From Brevibacillus choshinensis (lineage in GTDB: Bacteria > Bacillota > Bacilli > Brevibacillales > Brevibacillaceae), in assembly GCF_016811915.1 (NCBI RefSeq), contig NZ_CP069127.1, forward strand, positions 4,622,001 through 4,686,000: a stretch of DNA of 64,000 nt. The letters run 5' to 3'. The translations under genes and the position numbers were made by a program. The notes below the pieces were generated by a model. That model did not search any database and was not told the DNA's origin. It worked only from the letters and a program-made list of their open reading frames with translations. Below are positions 8,825 to 16,742 of the stretch, piece after piece; position 1 is the stretch's first letter; each line of letters starts with the position of its first letter.

Positions 8825-10021
8825 GTGTCTAACCATTCCTCATTCCCACTGCTACTCGTTAACATGTTTCTCGCGATGCTCGGCATCGGACTCGTCATTC
8901 CGGTCTTGCCGCAGTTTCTGCATGAATTTGGCGCTGGTGGACAAGCAGCCGGTTATATGGTCTCCTGCTTTGGGCTCACTCAGTTTCTTTTCTCCCCCAT
9001 TGCCGGCACTATCGCGGATAAGTACGGACGAAAGCCGATGATTGTCCTCGGGCTATGCTTGTTCGCTCTTTCCAACCTCACGGCAGCCATCGCTGACGAT
9101 TTGCTGCTTTTGTTCGTGTCACGTCTGATCGGTGGTGCCGGCTCTGCCGCTCTGGTGCCATCCATCATGGCGTATGCGGCGGATATTACAACGAACGAGC
9201 AGCGTACCAAAGTCATGTCGTATATTGGCGCGTCCATGTCCTCCGGTTTTATCATCGGGCCAGGTGTCGGGGGATTGCTCGCTGAGTACGGCATGCGTGC
9301 GCCTTTTTACGCCTCTGCGTGCATCGGTGTTCTCGCGATGATCGGCAGCATGATCTTTTTGCCTGAGTCGCTTTCGTTGGAAAAGCGTTTGACGCGCCAG
9401 CAATCCAAGGAAAAAAAGCCCAACGTTTTCCTGCAGCTTGCCTTATCGATCAAATCTCGTTTTTTTGTTCTGCTATTCCTTGTCTTTGCAGTTACCTTCG
9501 GCCTTACCCACTTTGAAGCGATTTACCCTCTATACGTTGTTCAAAAGTATGGCTTTACCACCCGTGACATCGCCATCTTGTTCACGCTATGCTCTTTGAT
9601 TGCCACGTTCAATCAAGTGATGCTGACTACCCGGCTCATTCGACGATTCGGGGAAAAGAAAACGATCAATTTCACATTGCTGTTGTCTTCGATCTCGCTT
9701 GTCTTTCTGATCTTCTTTGGTCATTTTTTGTATGTGATGTTCATCACGATGCTGTTTTTCACTTGCAACAACATCTTGCGGCCAACGATCAATACCCTTC
9801 TTTCCAAGAGAGCCGGGGAAGAACAGGGATTCGTCGCTGGAATGAACAATGCTTATATGAGTCTGGGCAATATTTTCGGACCCGCACTTGCCGGCTTCCT
9901 GTTCGATGTGCAAATCAATTTGCCTTATCTGTTTGGAGCATTGGTCCTTTTGGTTGCCTACTTCGTCTCTGTCAAGTGGATCGAGAGGAAGAAAGCTGTC
10001 ACAAGCATGGAATGGAATTAA
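8825..10021 (+). CDS. MFS multidrug efflux transporter (Bmr/NorA/TetA-like)
   Basis: A 398-residue carrier with about 12 membrane spans. Motif A is present as GTIADKYGRKPM between helices 2 and 3, and the helix 5 motif C is represented by GFIIGPGVGGLLAE, both marks of proton-driven drug antiporters of the DHA1 group. The start is GTG at 8825 behind AAAGGAGAAG. The MerR-family gene 94 bp downstream is a plausible regulator, as BmrR is for Bmr. Drug specificity is not readable. Confidence 0.88.
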   Translation: MSNHSSFPLLLVNMFLAMLGIGLVIPVLPQFLHEFGAGGQAAGYMVSCFGLTQFLFSPIAGTIADKYGRKPMIVLGLCLFALSNLTAAIADDLLLLFVSRLIGGAGSAALVPSIMAYAADITTNEQRTKVMSYIGASMSSGFIIGPGVGGLLAEYGMRAPFYASACIGVLAMIGSMIFLPESLSLEKRLTRQQSKEKKPNVFLQLALSIKSRFFVLLFLVFAVTFGLTHFEAIYPLYVVQKYGFTTRDIAILFTLCSLIATFNQVMLTTRLIRRFGEKKTINFTLLLSSISLVFLIFFGHFLYVMFITMLFFTCNNILRPTINTLLSKRAGEEQGFVAGMNNAYMSLGNIFGPALAGFLFDVQINLPYLFGALVLLVAYFVSVKWIERKKAVTSMEWN

Positions 10022-10115
10022 CGGAGGCACTTTTCGCCCCCTTTGACGGTTCCGTTTTTTTCCACATTTCCTTACAATAAGATTCGATGAATTCACCAGG
10101 AGGAGGGGCATTTCC

Positions 10116-10502
10116 TTGCGAATCAGTGAATTGTCAAAGATAACCGGTGCGAGTGCCAGGTCCATCCGCCATTACGAAAAGAAAAACCTGCTGTCTTCCG
10201 TTCGGCTGGAAAATGATTATCGGGTGTTCGATGAGTCTGCCATCAGGCGGATTCGGATTATCCAATTATATTTAGGGCTAGGCCTGACCACCGAGCAAAT
10301 CGAGGAAATCCTCCGAGGCGAGGAAAGCGCTCCGTCCGACTACGCCTTTTGCACCGAAATGCTCGACTTGTATCAGGAGAAGCTGGATCAGGTCAATCGT
10401 CAGCTGGACGCCTTAGGAGCGCTCAAAGACCGATTGGAGTACCAGATCCAAACGATGGTCGATAAGCGAGAAAGCAAAGAGAGATCCCAGTCAGTTGGAT
10501 GA
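10116..10502 (+). CDS. MerR family transcriptional regulator
   Basis: A 128-residue MerR protein that starts with TTG at 10116 behind AGGAGGAGG. The N-terminal winged helix (RISELSKITGASARSIRHYE) is followed by a dimerisation helix rich in Glu, Gln and Leu. There is no C-terminal ligand domain and no metal-binding cysteine pair, so it resembles short MerR proteins responding to organic electrophiles or drugs. Its targets may be the efflux gene upstream or the MerR-type promoter at 15440-15471; neither is proven. Confidence 0.9.
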   Translation: MRISELSKITGASARSIRHYEKKNLLSSVRLENDYRVFDESAIRRIRIIQLYLGLGLTTEQIEEILRGEESAPSDYAFCTEMLDLYQEKLDQVNRQLDALGALKDRLEYQIQTMVDKRESKERSQSVG

Positions 10503-10517
10503 CCGGGATCTCTTTTT
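10480..10517 (+). terminator. rho-independent terminator after the MerR gene
   Basis: Arms AGAGATCCC and GGGATCTCT are followed by TTTT. The left arm lies inside the last codons of the MerR gene. Base composition shifts to AT-rich soon after this hairpin. Confidence 0.9.
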
Positions 10518-10712
10518 GCGTCAGCGCTTTCGCAGCAGTCCCCTGATAGCTATTGGGAAAATTGCCTACAATAATCACCCTTCGACTGTTATATGTGTAA
10601 TTGTGTGCATTGGTCTCGAATTTTTTATTTAAAATTTATCTTTCTAGAAAAAAATTGAGTAAACACTACTTATTTACATATAACTATTTGCCTATGTATT
10701 TAATTACAAATA

Positions 10713-10741
10713 TTGACTCACTAGGTCAATGCTTCTAATAT
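10713..10741 (+). promoter_or_regulatory. sigma-A-like promoter for the chemoreceptor gene
   Basis: TTGACT at 10713-10718 and TAATAT at 10736-10741 are separated by exactly 17 bp. An inverted repeat TTGAC...GTCAA overlaps the -35 box and could be an operator. The predicted transcript has a leader of about 200 nt before the GTG at 10948. The sequence between 10518 and 10712 is AT-rich and shows no gene. Confidence 0.7.
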
Positions 10742-10892
10742 TAATGTTGATTACTGACGAAGTATGTCGATTTTTGTAAATATTCTAATAGGCCTGTTAG
10801 AATCCTTACCAATGATTTCATATTCCTTTCCCATTTGCCATTTGAAAGGCCCAGATCCATTCGTAGCATCCATAGTTAACGACGTTAGAAGT

Positions 10893-10922
10893 GAACTCCT
10901 TTTTGAAAGGAGTTCTTATTTT
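10893..10922 (+). promoter_or_regulatory. terminator-like hairpin in the chemoreceptor leader
   Basis: A perfect 10-bp stem (GAACTCCTTT and AAAGGAGTTC, three-base loop) is followed by TTATTTT. It lies inside the predicted leader, 32 bases before the start codon, so it would act as an attenuator and not as an end-of-gene terminator. CCTTT at 10825 and AAAGG at 10845 could offer competing pairs. Confidence 0.55.
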
Positions 10923-10947
10923 AAAAAAATGATTGAGGTGATTTTTT

Positions 10948-12642
10948 GTGAAATTGACTATTGGGAAGAAGTTGATTGGCTCTTTTTTAATTATTGCGAT
11001 ATTACTAGGAATTACGAGTGCAATCTCATCGTATTACCTGCAAAAAATTGACGAAGCAGATACGGATTTGATTGAAAGACGTGCTGTCATTCTATCTAAT
11101 GTCCAAAAAATACAAGTGGAAATGTCCAAAGAAACTAGCAGATTACGCGGATATTTGCTTACACGGGAACAGGAATTCTCAAATGGTGTACATACTTCTT
11201 ACGATGCATCAACTAGTCTCATCCGAGAGACTCGTAGTCTGTCTCAAATTAAAGAATTACAAGAGGGATTGCAAGCATTAGAGGAATTAAATCATGAATT
11301 CAAGCAGAAATATGATCGGCTGTTTACCATGGTTCAAAGTAACCAATCCGAAATCGAACTAATGGATTACTATAAGCAAGAAGTATTACCTTTAGGCAGA
11401 CTACTTGATTCGCAAGTAGAAAAGCTAGCCACTTATCAACTACAATCCATGAATGAAGCCAGTAAAAGAAACACAGCGCTCGTCGATTCTGCAATTGCAA
11501 ATGTCGCCTCGCTTAGTGTTTTTGCCTTTGTCTTAGCGATTTTGATTGGCTATTTTAGTTCAAGGATGATCACCAAGCCTATAGTAGCCATTGCCAAAGT
11601 CGCTGAGCGAATCGCTTCCGGTGATTTAACCGTAGAGGACATTCGTGTGAAAAATAGAGATGAAATAGGTAATCTTGCTATATCGTTCAAACAAATGGCT
11701 GATAATCTCCGTGATTTGGTTCGGCAAATCAGCATCAGCTCTGAACATGTGGTTATGTCCTCAGAAGAGCTAACGGCAAGTGCAGGACAATCCAGTAAGG
11801 CCACTGAAACGATCACGTTGACTATCCAGGAAATTTCGGCAAATACCGAAAAGCAATCGCAAAGTGTACAAGAAAGTGTTGTAGCCATCAACGAAATGTC
11901 ATCAGGCATCCAGCAAATTGCGTCAAGTGCTCAAATGACTTCTTCTTTATCCGTCCAAACGTCTCAAAAAGCGTTGGAAGGAAATCGAGCAATACAAACG
12001 ACAGTCAAGCAAATGGATTCTATCCATAGCACAATGAATCATTTAGCGAAATCAGTAAGGGAAATGGAAGGGCATTCTAAAGGAATTGCACAAATTGTGG
12101 AGGTCATATCTGACATTTCCGCACAAACGAATTTGTTAGCATTAAACGCTGCAATAGAATCGGCTAGAGCAGGAGAACAAGGTCGCGGGTTTGCAGTGGT
12201 CGCTGATGAGGTTCGTAAACTAGCGGAACAATCTACGCAATCTGCCGAAAAAATTGCACATTTGGTAACTACGATCGAAAGTTACACTCATAAGGTGGTT
12301 GAATCGATGGAAGCCGGAGTGAAAGAGGTAAATGAAGGCATTCAAGTCGTTCATGCCGCTGGGCAATTGTTCGAAGATATTAAGCAAAATATTGACGAAG
12401 TTTCAGGGCAAGTTCAAGAAATATCGGCAGCTTCCCAACAAATATCAGCAAGCACGGAGCAAGTCATTCATTCGATTGAAGAAATTTCAGAGGGATCAAA
12501 ACATATAGCCTCGGAATCACAAAATGTATCCGCCTCTGCGGAAGAGCAATTGGCTTCGATGGAGGAAATCACATCCTCTTCTGCCTCATTGACGAAAATG
12601 GCAGAAGAACTGCAAGATACGGTTGGAAAATTTAATGTTTAA
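10948..12642 (+). CDS. methyl-accepting chemotaxis protein, four-helix-bundle sensor
   Basis: A 564-residue membrane chemoreceptor. TM1 covers residues about 9-32, then an extracytoplasmic four-helix-bundle-type sensor to about 185, TM2 near 190-210, a HAMP domain and a long signalling coiled coil. The hairpin tip has the conserved ISDISAQTNLLALNAAIESA run. It signals to CheA and CheW in the cytoplasm. The start is GTG at 10948 after GATTGAGGTG. Codon use is clearly more AT-rich than in the neighbours and the gene is paired with the HD-GYP gene 43 bp downstream. The ligand is unknown. Confidence 0.93.
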   Translation: MKLTIGKKLIGSFLIIAILLGITSAISSYYLQKIDEADTDLIERRAVILSNVQKIQVEMSKETSRLRGYLLTREQEFSNGVHTSYDASTSLIRETRSLSQIKELQEGLQALEELNHEFKQKYDRLFTMVQSNQSEIELMDYYKQEVLPLGRLLDSQVEKLATYQLQSMNEASKRNTALVDSAIANVASLSVFAFVLAILIGYFSSRMITKPIVAIAKVAERIASGDLTVEDIRVKNRDEIGNLAISFKQMADNLRDLVRQISISSEHVVMSSEELTASAGQSSKATETITLTIQEISANTEKQSQSVQESVVAINEMSSGIQQIASSAQMTSSLSVQTSQKALEGNRAIQTTVKQMDSIHSTMNHLAKSVREMEGHSKGIAQIVEVISDISAQTNLLALNAAIESARAGEQGRGFAVVADEVRKLAEQSTQSAEKIAHLVTTIESYTHKVVESMEAGVKEVNEGIQVVHAAGQLFEDIKQNIDEVSGQVQEISAASQQISASTEQVIHSIEEISEGSKHIASESQNVSASAEEQLASMEEITSSSASLTKMAEELQDTVGKFNV

Positions 12643-12685
12643 TGCAATTAGGCTTCCAAACATGTCATAAATATTCAGGTGACTT

Positions 12686-13669
12686 ATGTTTCAAATGCCG
12701 AAAACAAAAACTCGGAAAATATTGAAACTGGAGAACTCTTTTCCACTCGGCACTATATACATTGTTGTTTTTGTGCTAACGGTGTGGATTGATGGTTACG
12801 TCTTTCCAGAAAAGAATTTATTAGCTTTGTATTTGTTTAATATTATAATTGCAGGGACCATTTTTTGGAGAAGCCTCGCTTTTCAAATCATCATGACTGG
12901 CTTACTTACATGGCTCTACTATTATTTCGCACCATTTCCCGCTCCAAATATGGAAATAATTATCATTCGCGGGCTAACTCATTTTTTAGCTATACTTTCT
13001 ATTTCCATGATAATCAAATATTACAAAAGAGAAAATGAAAGTACACTAAATTTAGCCCTTGCCCTAGCAAAATCACTAGATGCCAGAGATAAATATACAG
13101 CGCTCCACTCTGAACATGTGGCTAACTACGCCTGCATGATTGCTAAAGAGATGGGATTATCACGAAAAAAATGTGAACAAATACATTTGGGAGGTCTATT
13201 GCACGATATAGGTAAGATTGGTATTTCCGAGTCTATCCTGTTGAAACCATCGAGACTGACATTGGAAGAATATGAGCTTATTAAACAGCATCCAGCCATC
13301 GGTTATCAAATGGTCAAGCATATTACGTTCTTCCAAAAAAACGGCATTCTTGATGCCATCTTGTATCATCATGAACACTTTGACGGAACTGGGTATCCTC
13401 AGGGGCTAAAGGGGAAGCAAATTCCCCTGATAGCCCGGATATTGGCAGTCGCAGATTCGTTTGACGCAATGACATCGAGCCGAGTCTATCGGGATAAATC
13501 GGATAAGAACCACGCTATTGATCAATTAAAGAAGAATGCAGGAACACAGTTTGATCCTGCAATCGTGGATGTGTTCATCAACATCATAGCTGATCGGTCA
13601 GGCGGGAGAAAGCATCCATGCCATAGCCTGCATCGATCGCCTGGCGGGCAATGGCATAGGCTGCGCTGA
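12686..13669 (+). CDS. HD-GYP domain membrane phosphodiesterase with aberrant C-terminus
   Basis: A 327-residue protein with about four N-terminal membrane helices (residues 22-112) and a cytosolic HD-GYP domain, the family that degrades cyclic di-GMP. Key motifs are intact: HSEH (141-144), LLHDIGK (171-177), HHEHFDGTGYP (228-238) and the DSFDAMTSSRVYR segment. The last 28 codons (from 13584) lie antisense to the 3' end of the convergent dehydrogenase gene and encode an Arg/His/Gly-rich tail unlike the family. The native stop seems to have been lost at a recombination junction. AT-rich composition is shared with the preceding chemoreceptor. Confidence 0.88.
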   Translation: MFQMPKTKTRKILKLENSFPLGTIYIVVFVLTVWIDGYVFPEKNLLALYLFNIIIAGTIFWRSLAFQIIMTGLLTWLYYYFAPFPAPNMEIIIIRGLTHFLAILSISMIIKYYKRENESTLNLALALAKSLDARDKYTALHSEHVANYACMIAKEMGLSRKKCEQIHLGGLLHDIGKIGISESILLKPSRLTLEEYELIKQHPAIGYQMVKHITFFQKNGILDAILYHHEHFDGTGYPQGLKGKQIPLIARILAVADSFDAMTSSRVYRDKSDKNHAIDQLKKNAGTQFDPAIVDVFINIIADRSGGRKHPCHSLHRSPGGQWHRLR

Positions 13670-14462
13670 GCACGCTGGCATCGATGCCGTTGTGTTTGGC
13701 CGCGTGGATAATGTGCTCCATTCCTGCCGCTGCAGAGTTGAGGTTTGACTTGTCTCCCGGAAAGCTGTCTTCCTCCACGTGCTCCGCCATATATTCCATG
13801 ATGTCAGGCAGGATGGCGACGATTCCTTGCGCGTACCGGGCAAACTCCCTGGGAGAGATATTCTCCGCGCGAGCCAGGGCGAGGGCGTGCACATACCCGC
13901 TCATGGTGGTCCAGAACAGGTCGAGCAGGGAGACGTCAAAAGCCGCTGCCCGGCCATGGTCATCCCCCAGGTACGATGCCGTACCGCCTATACTCGCCAA
14001 AGTCGGCTGGTGCACCGAGTAGACCGCTTCTGAGCCGCTGTACAAGACGACCGCAGCAGGCGTTCCTATCGTCGGGGTAGGAGTCATGATCGCTCCATCG
14101 AGGTAATCGATCCCTCTATCCGCTGCCCATTTCGCCATCGATCGGGCACGGTCCGGCGAGTCAGCCGTGAGATTGACCAATGTTTTCCCGCTCAGCGCCT
14201 CTCCCTCATGTCCGAGAATGGCTTCCACCGCGTGGTAATCCAGCACGCAGATCACAACGAGCGGACTCGCTTCGATCGCGTCCCTGACTGTCTGTGCGAG
14301 AGTGGCCCCCCTGGCGACGACTGCATCAGCCTTTCCCGCGGTGCGGTTCCAAACCGTTACAGGATGACCATTTTGCAAAAAGGCTCCTGCCAGCGCCTGA
14401 CCCATGGGCCCCATGCCGATGACCGTGACCGATGACCGCTTGCTTGTTTGGTTATTTTCCAT
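13584..14462 (-). CDS. imine-reductase-like NAD(P)-dependent oxidoreductase (tandem copy 2)
   Basis: A 292-residue protein of the 6-phosphogluconate/3-hydroxyisobutyrate dehydrogenase superfamily. The Rossmann motif is GMGPMGQALAGAF (residues 16-28) and the NADPH-type loop is VWNRTAGKAD. The interdomain helix carries AAAFDVSLL with Asp176 at the place where R-selective imine reductases have their catalytic Asp. The C-terminal helices form the dimer domain. ATG at 14462 overlaps the upstream paralogue by 11 bp with GGAGGT in the overlap, so translation is coupled. The 3' end overlaps the HD-GYP gene. The physiological imine is unknown. Confidence 0.85.
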   Translation of the reverse strand: MENNQTSKRSSVTVIGMGPMGQALAGAFLQNGHPVTVWNRTAGKADAVVARGATLAQTVRDAIEASPLVVICVLDYHAVEAILGHEGEALSGKTLVNLTADSPDRARSMAKWAADRGIDYLDGAIMTPTPTIGTPAAVVLYSGSEAVYSVHQPTLASIGGTASYLGDDHGRAAAFDVSLLDLFWTTMSGYVHALALARAENISPREFARYAQGIVAILPDIMEYMAEHVEEDSFPGDKSNLNSAAAGMEHIIHAAKHNGIDASVLSAAYAIARQAIDAGYGMDAFSRLTDQL

Positions 14463-15396
14463 GGGGGTGACCTCCGTTCCTCTTCATCTCTTCAAACACA
14501 CGCGTAAACGCATCGGCGCCATAGCCTTCCTCAACCATTTGCTTGGCGATCGCATGGATCGGAACCAGCCAGTCGGGTGAAATCCCCATTTCCTCGCTTG
14601 ATTGGACGATGTTTTCCAGCCCGAGCCGGTTGACCGCCATGTTGGATACCTCCGTCGCATGGTTGCCCTCATCCAATGCGCGGGCGGTTTCGGGGTCCGT
14701 CAGCAGAGGAACGATCAGATGCTGGATCCAGTTGCTCGCATAAGGCAGGAATTCCGCTGCGGTGACGTTGGCTGTGCTCAGCATGGCATGGGCATGGAAG
14801 TAGCTGTACCAAGCACCATAAAGCATGCTCAGGAGCGCCAAGTCATACAGCAGAGGAACACCGGTATCTGGACCGAGATAGGTCGTGTTGCCCCCCAGCT
14901 GTTTCAGCAGTTGCTCGTGCGCATCAAAAACAGACTTCGGCCCCCCGTAGAAAATCAGTGCATCTGGAGCTCCGATCATGGGCGGAATCGCCATAATGGC
15001 ACCGTCGAGATAGTCGATTCCCCGCTCGGTTGCCCACTGCAGTGTTTGGCGAGCCCGCTCTGGCGTTCCTGTCGTCAGGTTGATCAGGACTTTCCCCTTC
15101 ATCTCCGCATTCAGCGGGGCGAACAGCTCATGCATGACCTCATAAGTAGTCAGGCAGACGACGACTACATCACTTGCGGATACCGCTTCGGCCAAGGACT
15201 GCGCGCGGTATGCACCTTTTCCAACCAGCTCATCCCCTTTTTCGCTTGAACGGTTCCAGACCGTAGTTGGATGACCCCCTTTCAGAAATGCGCCTGCAAG
15301 TGCCACGCCCATATTCCCCAATCCAATGACCGACACCGAGGTCAGCTTTTTCTCAGCCGAATCGGCTGCCCTGTTCTCGTGAAGCTCTTTCCTCAT
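14452..15396 (-). CDS. imine-reductase-like NAD(P)-dependent oxidoreductase (tandem copy 1)
   Basis: A 314-residue paralogue of the next gene. It has GLGNMGVALAGAF (about residues 25-37), VWNRSSEKGDE and LLYDLALLSM with Asp185 at the presumed catalytic position. I choose ATG at 15396 because GGGAG lies nine bases upstream and because longer readings run into the racemase gene region. A MerR-type promoter lies 44-75 bp upstream. Imine reductases reduce cyclic imines to amines with NADPH; a heterodimer of the two products is possible but unproven. A beta-hydroxyacid dehydrogenase role is the alternative. Confidence 0.85.
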   Translation of the reverse strand: MRKELHENRAADSAEKKLTSVSVIGLGNMGVALAGAFLKGGHPTTVWNRSSEKGDELVGKGAYRAQSLAEAVSASDVVVVCLTTYEVMHELFAPLNAEMKGKVLINLTTGTPERARQTLQWATERGIDYLDGAIMAIPPMIGAPDALIFYGGPKSVFDAHEQLLKQLGGNTTYLGPDTGVPLLYDLALLSMLYGAWYSYFHAHAMLSTANVTAAEFLPYASNWIQHLIVPLLTDPETARALDEGNHATEVSNMAVNRLGLENIVQSSEEMGISPDWLVPIHAIAKQMVEEGYGADAFTRVFEEMKRNGGHPHGK

Positions 15397-15439
15397 CCTT
15401 TTCCACTCCCATTCACTGATTGAATTTCGCTTCATCCTG

Positions 15440-15471
15440 ACTCTAAGGGATGACACTAGTGTGAAGGTCAA
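15440..15471 (-). promoter_or_regulatory. MerR-type promoter upstream of the imine-reductase pair
   Basis: Reading the minus strand, TTGACC (15471-15466) and TTAGAG (15446-15441) are separated by 19 bp, the overlong spacing typical of MerR-activated promoters. The spacer centre holds the perfect palindrome ACACTAGTGT. The start codon is about 45 bp downstream. MerR proteins untwist such promoters to activate them. Confidence 0.65.
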
Positions 15472-15493
15472 TGGGGGAATGGGCATGAAACTG

Positions 15494-15537
15494 CAAAAAA
15501 AAAAGAGATCTGCCAGCTGGGAATCTGGCGACCTCTT
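15494..15537 (-). terminator. rho-independent terminator after the racemase gene
   Basis: On the minus strand, an imperfect stem with arms AGAGGTCGCCAG and CTGGCAGATCTCT is followed by ten T residues. It separates the racemase operon from the imine-reductase pair. Confidence 0.85.
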
Positions 15538-15557
15538 CTCGCGTTTATGGCTCTTGG

Positions 15558-16253
15558 CTATTTTTCCAGCGCTGCTTCTACGGCAGCGATCGCATGGATC
15601 TGGGTTGTATCGTACACCGGCACCGTGCAGTCCGCCTGCGAAATCAACAGCCCGATTTCCGTGCAGCCGAGGATGATCGCCTCCGCGCCTGCTTCGATCA
15701 AATCTGCAACAATCTTTAAATAAGCCTGCTTGGAGTCTTCCCGAATGACGCCTCGACACAGCTCTTCGTAAATGATCGCATGAACCGTCTGCCTGCCCTC
15801 TTCGTCTGGGGTGAGGACCTCCAGTCCGTGCGTATCCCGCAGCCTGCCTTTATAAAAATCTTGCTCCATGGTAAAGCGCGTCGCGAGCAGCCCCACGCGC
15901 CGGTGACCATCCGCCTTGATCTTGCTGGCCGTGGCATCGGCGATATGTACAAATGGCAGCGTCGTCGCCCCCAAAATGTGGTCGGCCAGCTTGTGCATCG
16001 TATTGGTGCACAAAATGATCAGATCAGCGCCTGCCGCCTCCAGACTTCTCGCCGCATCCGCCATATGCTCGCCGGCTTCCTCCCACTTCCCTGCATGCTG
16101 CAATTCCTCGATCTGCGCGAAGTCCACGGAGTACAGAATGCATTTGGCCGAGTGTAAGCCCCCCAGCCGATCTCTCACTGCCTCGTTTACCAGCTGGTAA
16201 TAGACCTGGGACGATTCCCAGCTCATTCCGCCGATGAGTCCGATTGTTTTCAT
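15558..16253 (-). CDS. aspartate/glutamate racemase family protein
   Basis: A 231-residue cofactor-independent racemase of the Asp/Glu/hydantoin racemase superfamily. It begins MKTIGLIGGMSWESS, the usual start of aspartate racemases, and has the two catalytic cysteines in ILCTNTMHK and ILGCTEIGL. I choose ATG at 16253, preceded by AGGAGGG; 30 further codons are open upstream but overlap the rpiB gene. Order on the strand is RmlD-like, RpiB, racemase, with gaps of 20-22 bp, so it is the last gene of an operon. Substrate could be aspartate, glutamate or a related diacid. Confidence 0.9.
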   Translation of the reverse strand: MKTIGLIGGMSWESSQVYYQLVNEAVRDRLGGLHSAKCILYSVDFAQIEELQHAGKWEEAGEHMADAARSLEAAGADLIILCTNTMHKLADHILGATTLPFVHIADATASKIKADGHRRVGLLATRFTMEQDFYKGRLRDTHGLEVLTPDEEGRQTVHAIIYEELCRGVIREDSKQAYLKIVADLIEAGAEAIILGCTEIGLLISQADCTVPVYDTTQIHAIAAVEAALEK

Positions 16254-16273
16254 CTGTGTAATCCCTCCTGCTC

Positions 16274-16720
16274 TCATGCCTCTTCCAGCTCTTTGATTTT
16301 CTCCAATCGATTCATGTTGCCCATAAACGGGGTGCGGAGCCACGTTTTCACGATCTCATAGCCCAGCGCGCGCCCGATCATCATTTCCCCTAGCGCCAGC
16401 ACATTGGAGTCGTTATAAAGGCGCGTCTGTTCAGCCGAAAACGTATCGTGCACCAGTGCGCAGCGCACTCCCCTTACTTTGTTCGCTGCGATGGACATCC
16501 CGATCCCCGTCCCGCATACGAGAATTCCCCGATCAACATTACCGGAAGCAACAGCTTTTCCCACCATTTCAGCGTAGTCCGGGTACCCTATTGCGTAATC
16601 GTCCGACATTGGATCAGTGCAGCCAAAATCATGGATGGCGACCAAATCGGCAGCCAGCTTTTCCAGGAGGTATTGCTTGAGGGCGAATCCGCCGCGGTCT
16701 GATGCCAAGGCAATTTTCAA
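16274..16720 (-). CDS. RpiB/LacAB family sugar-phosphate isomerase
   Basis: A 148-residue isomerase of the ribose-5-phosphate isomerase B family. The motifs ASDRGGFALK, GYPDYAEMVG, the anion-binding GTGIGMSIAANK with the catalytic cysteine just before it (LVCGTGIG), and the HD pair of LVHDTFSA are present. The start is TTG at 16720 after GGGGAGAG. Family members isomerise ribose 5-phosphate, allose 6-phosphate or similar. It sits between a dTDP-rhamnose reductase-like gene and a racemase, so it probably acts on an unusual sugar phosphate and is not the housekeeping RpiB. Confidence 0.88.
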   Translation of the reverse strand: MKIALASDRGGFALKQYLLEKLAADLVAIHDFGCTDPMSDDYAIGYPDYAEMVGKAVASGNVDRGILVCGTGIGMSIAANKVRGVRCALVHDTFSAEQTRLYNDSNVLALGEMMIGRALGYEIVKTWLRTPFMGNMNRLEKIKELEEA

Positions 16721-16742
16721 CGCTATCTCTCCCCTCGTTTCC

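Noticed and set aside
10740..10947. c-di-GMP (GEMM) riboswitch before the chemoreceptor
   Set aside because: The conserved core of neither class I nor class II could be found; only an unexplained leader with a terminator-like hairpin is reported.
15397..15759. N-terminal extension of the first imine-reductase-like gene by 121 codons
   Set aside because: The extension crosses the terminator and promoter and is antisense-like Arg/Cys-rich sequence; ATG at 15396 has a proper RBS and fits the family start.
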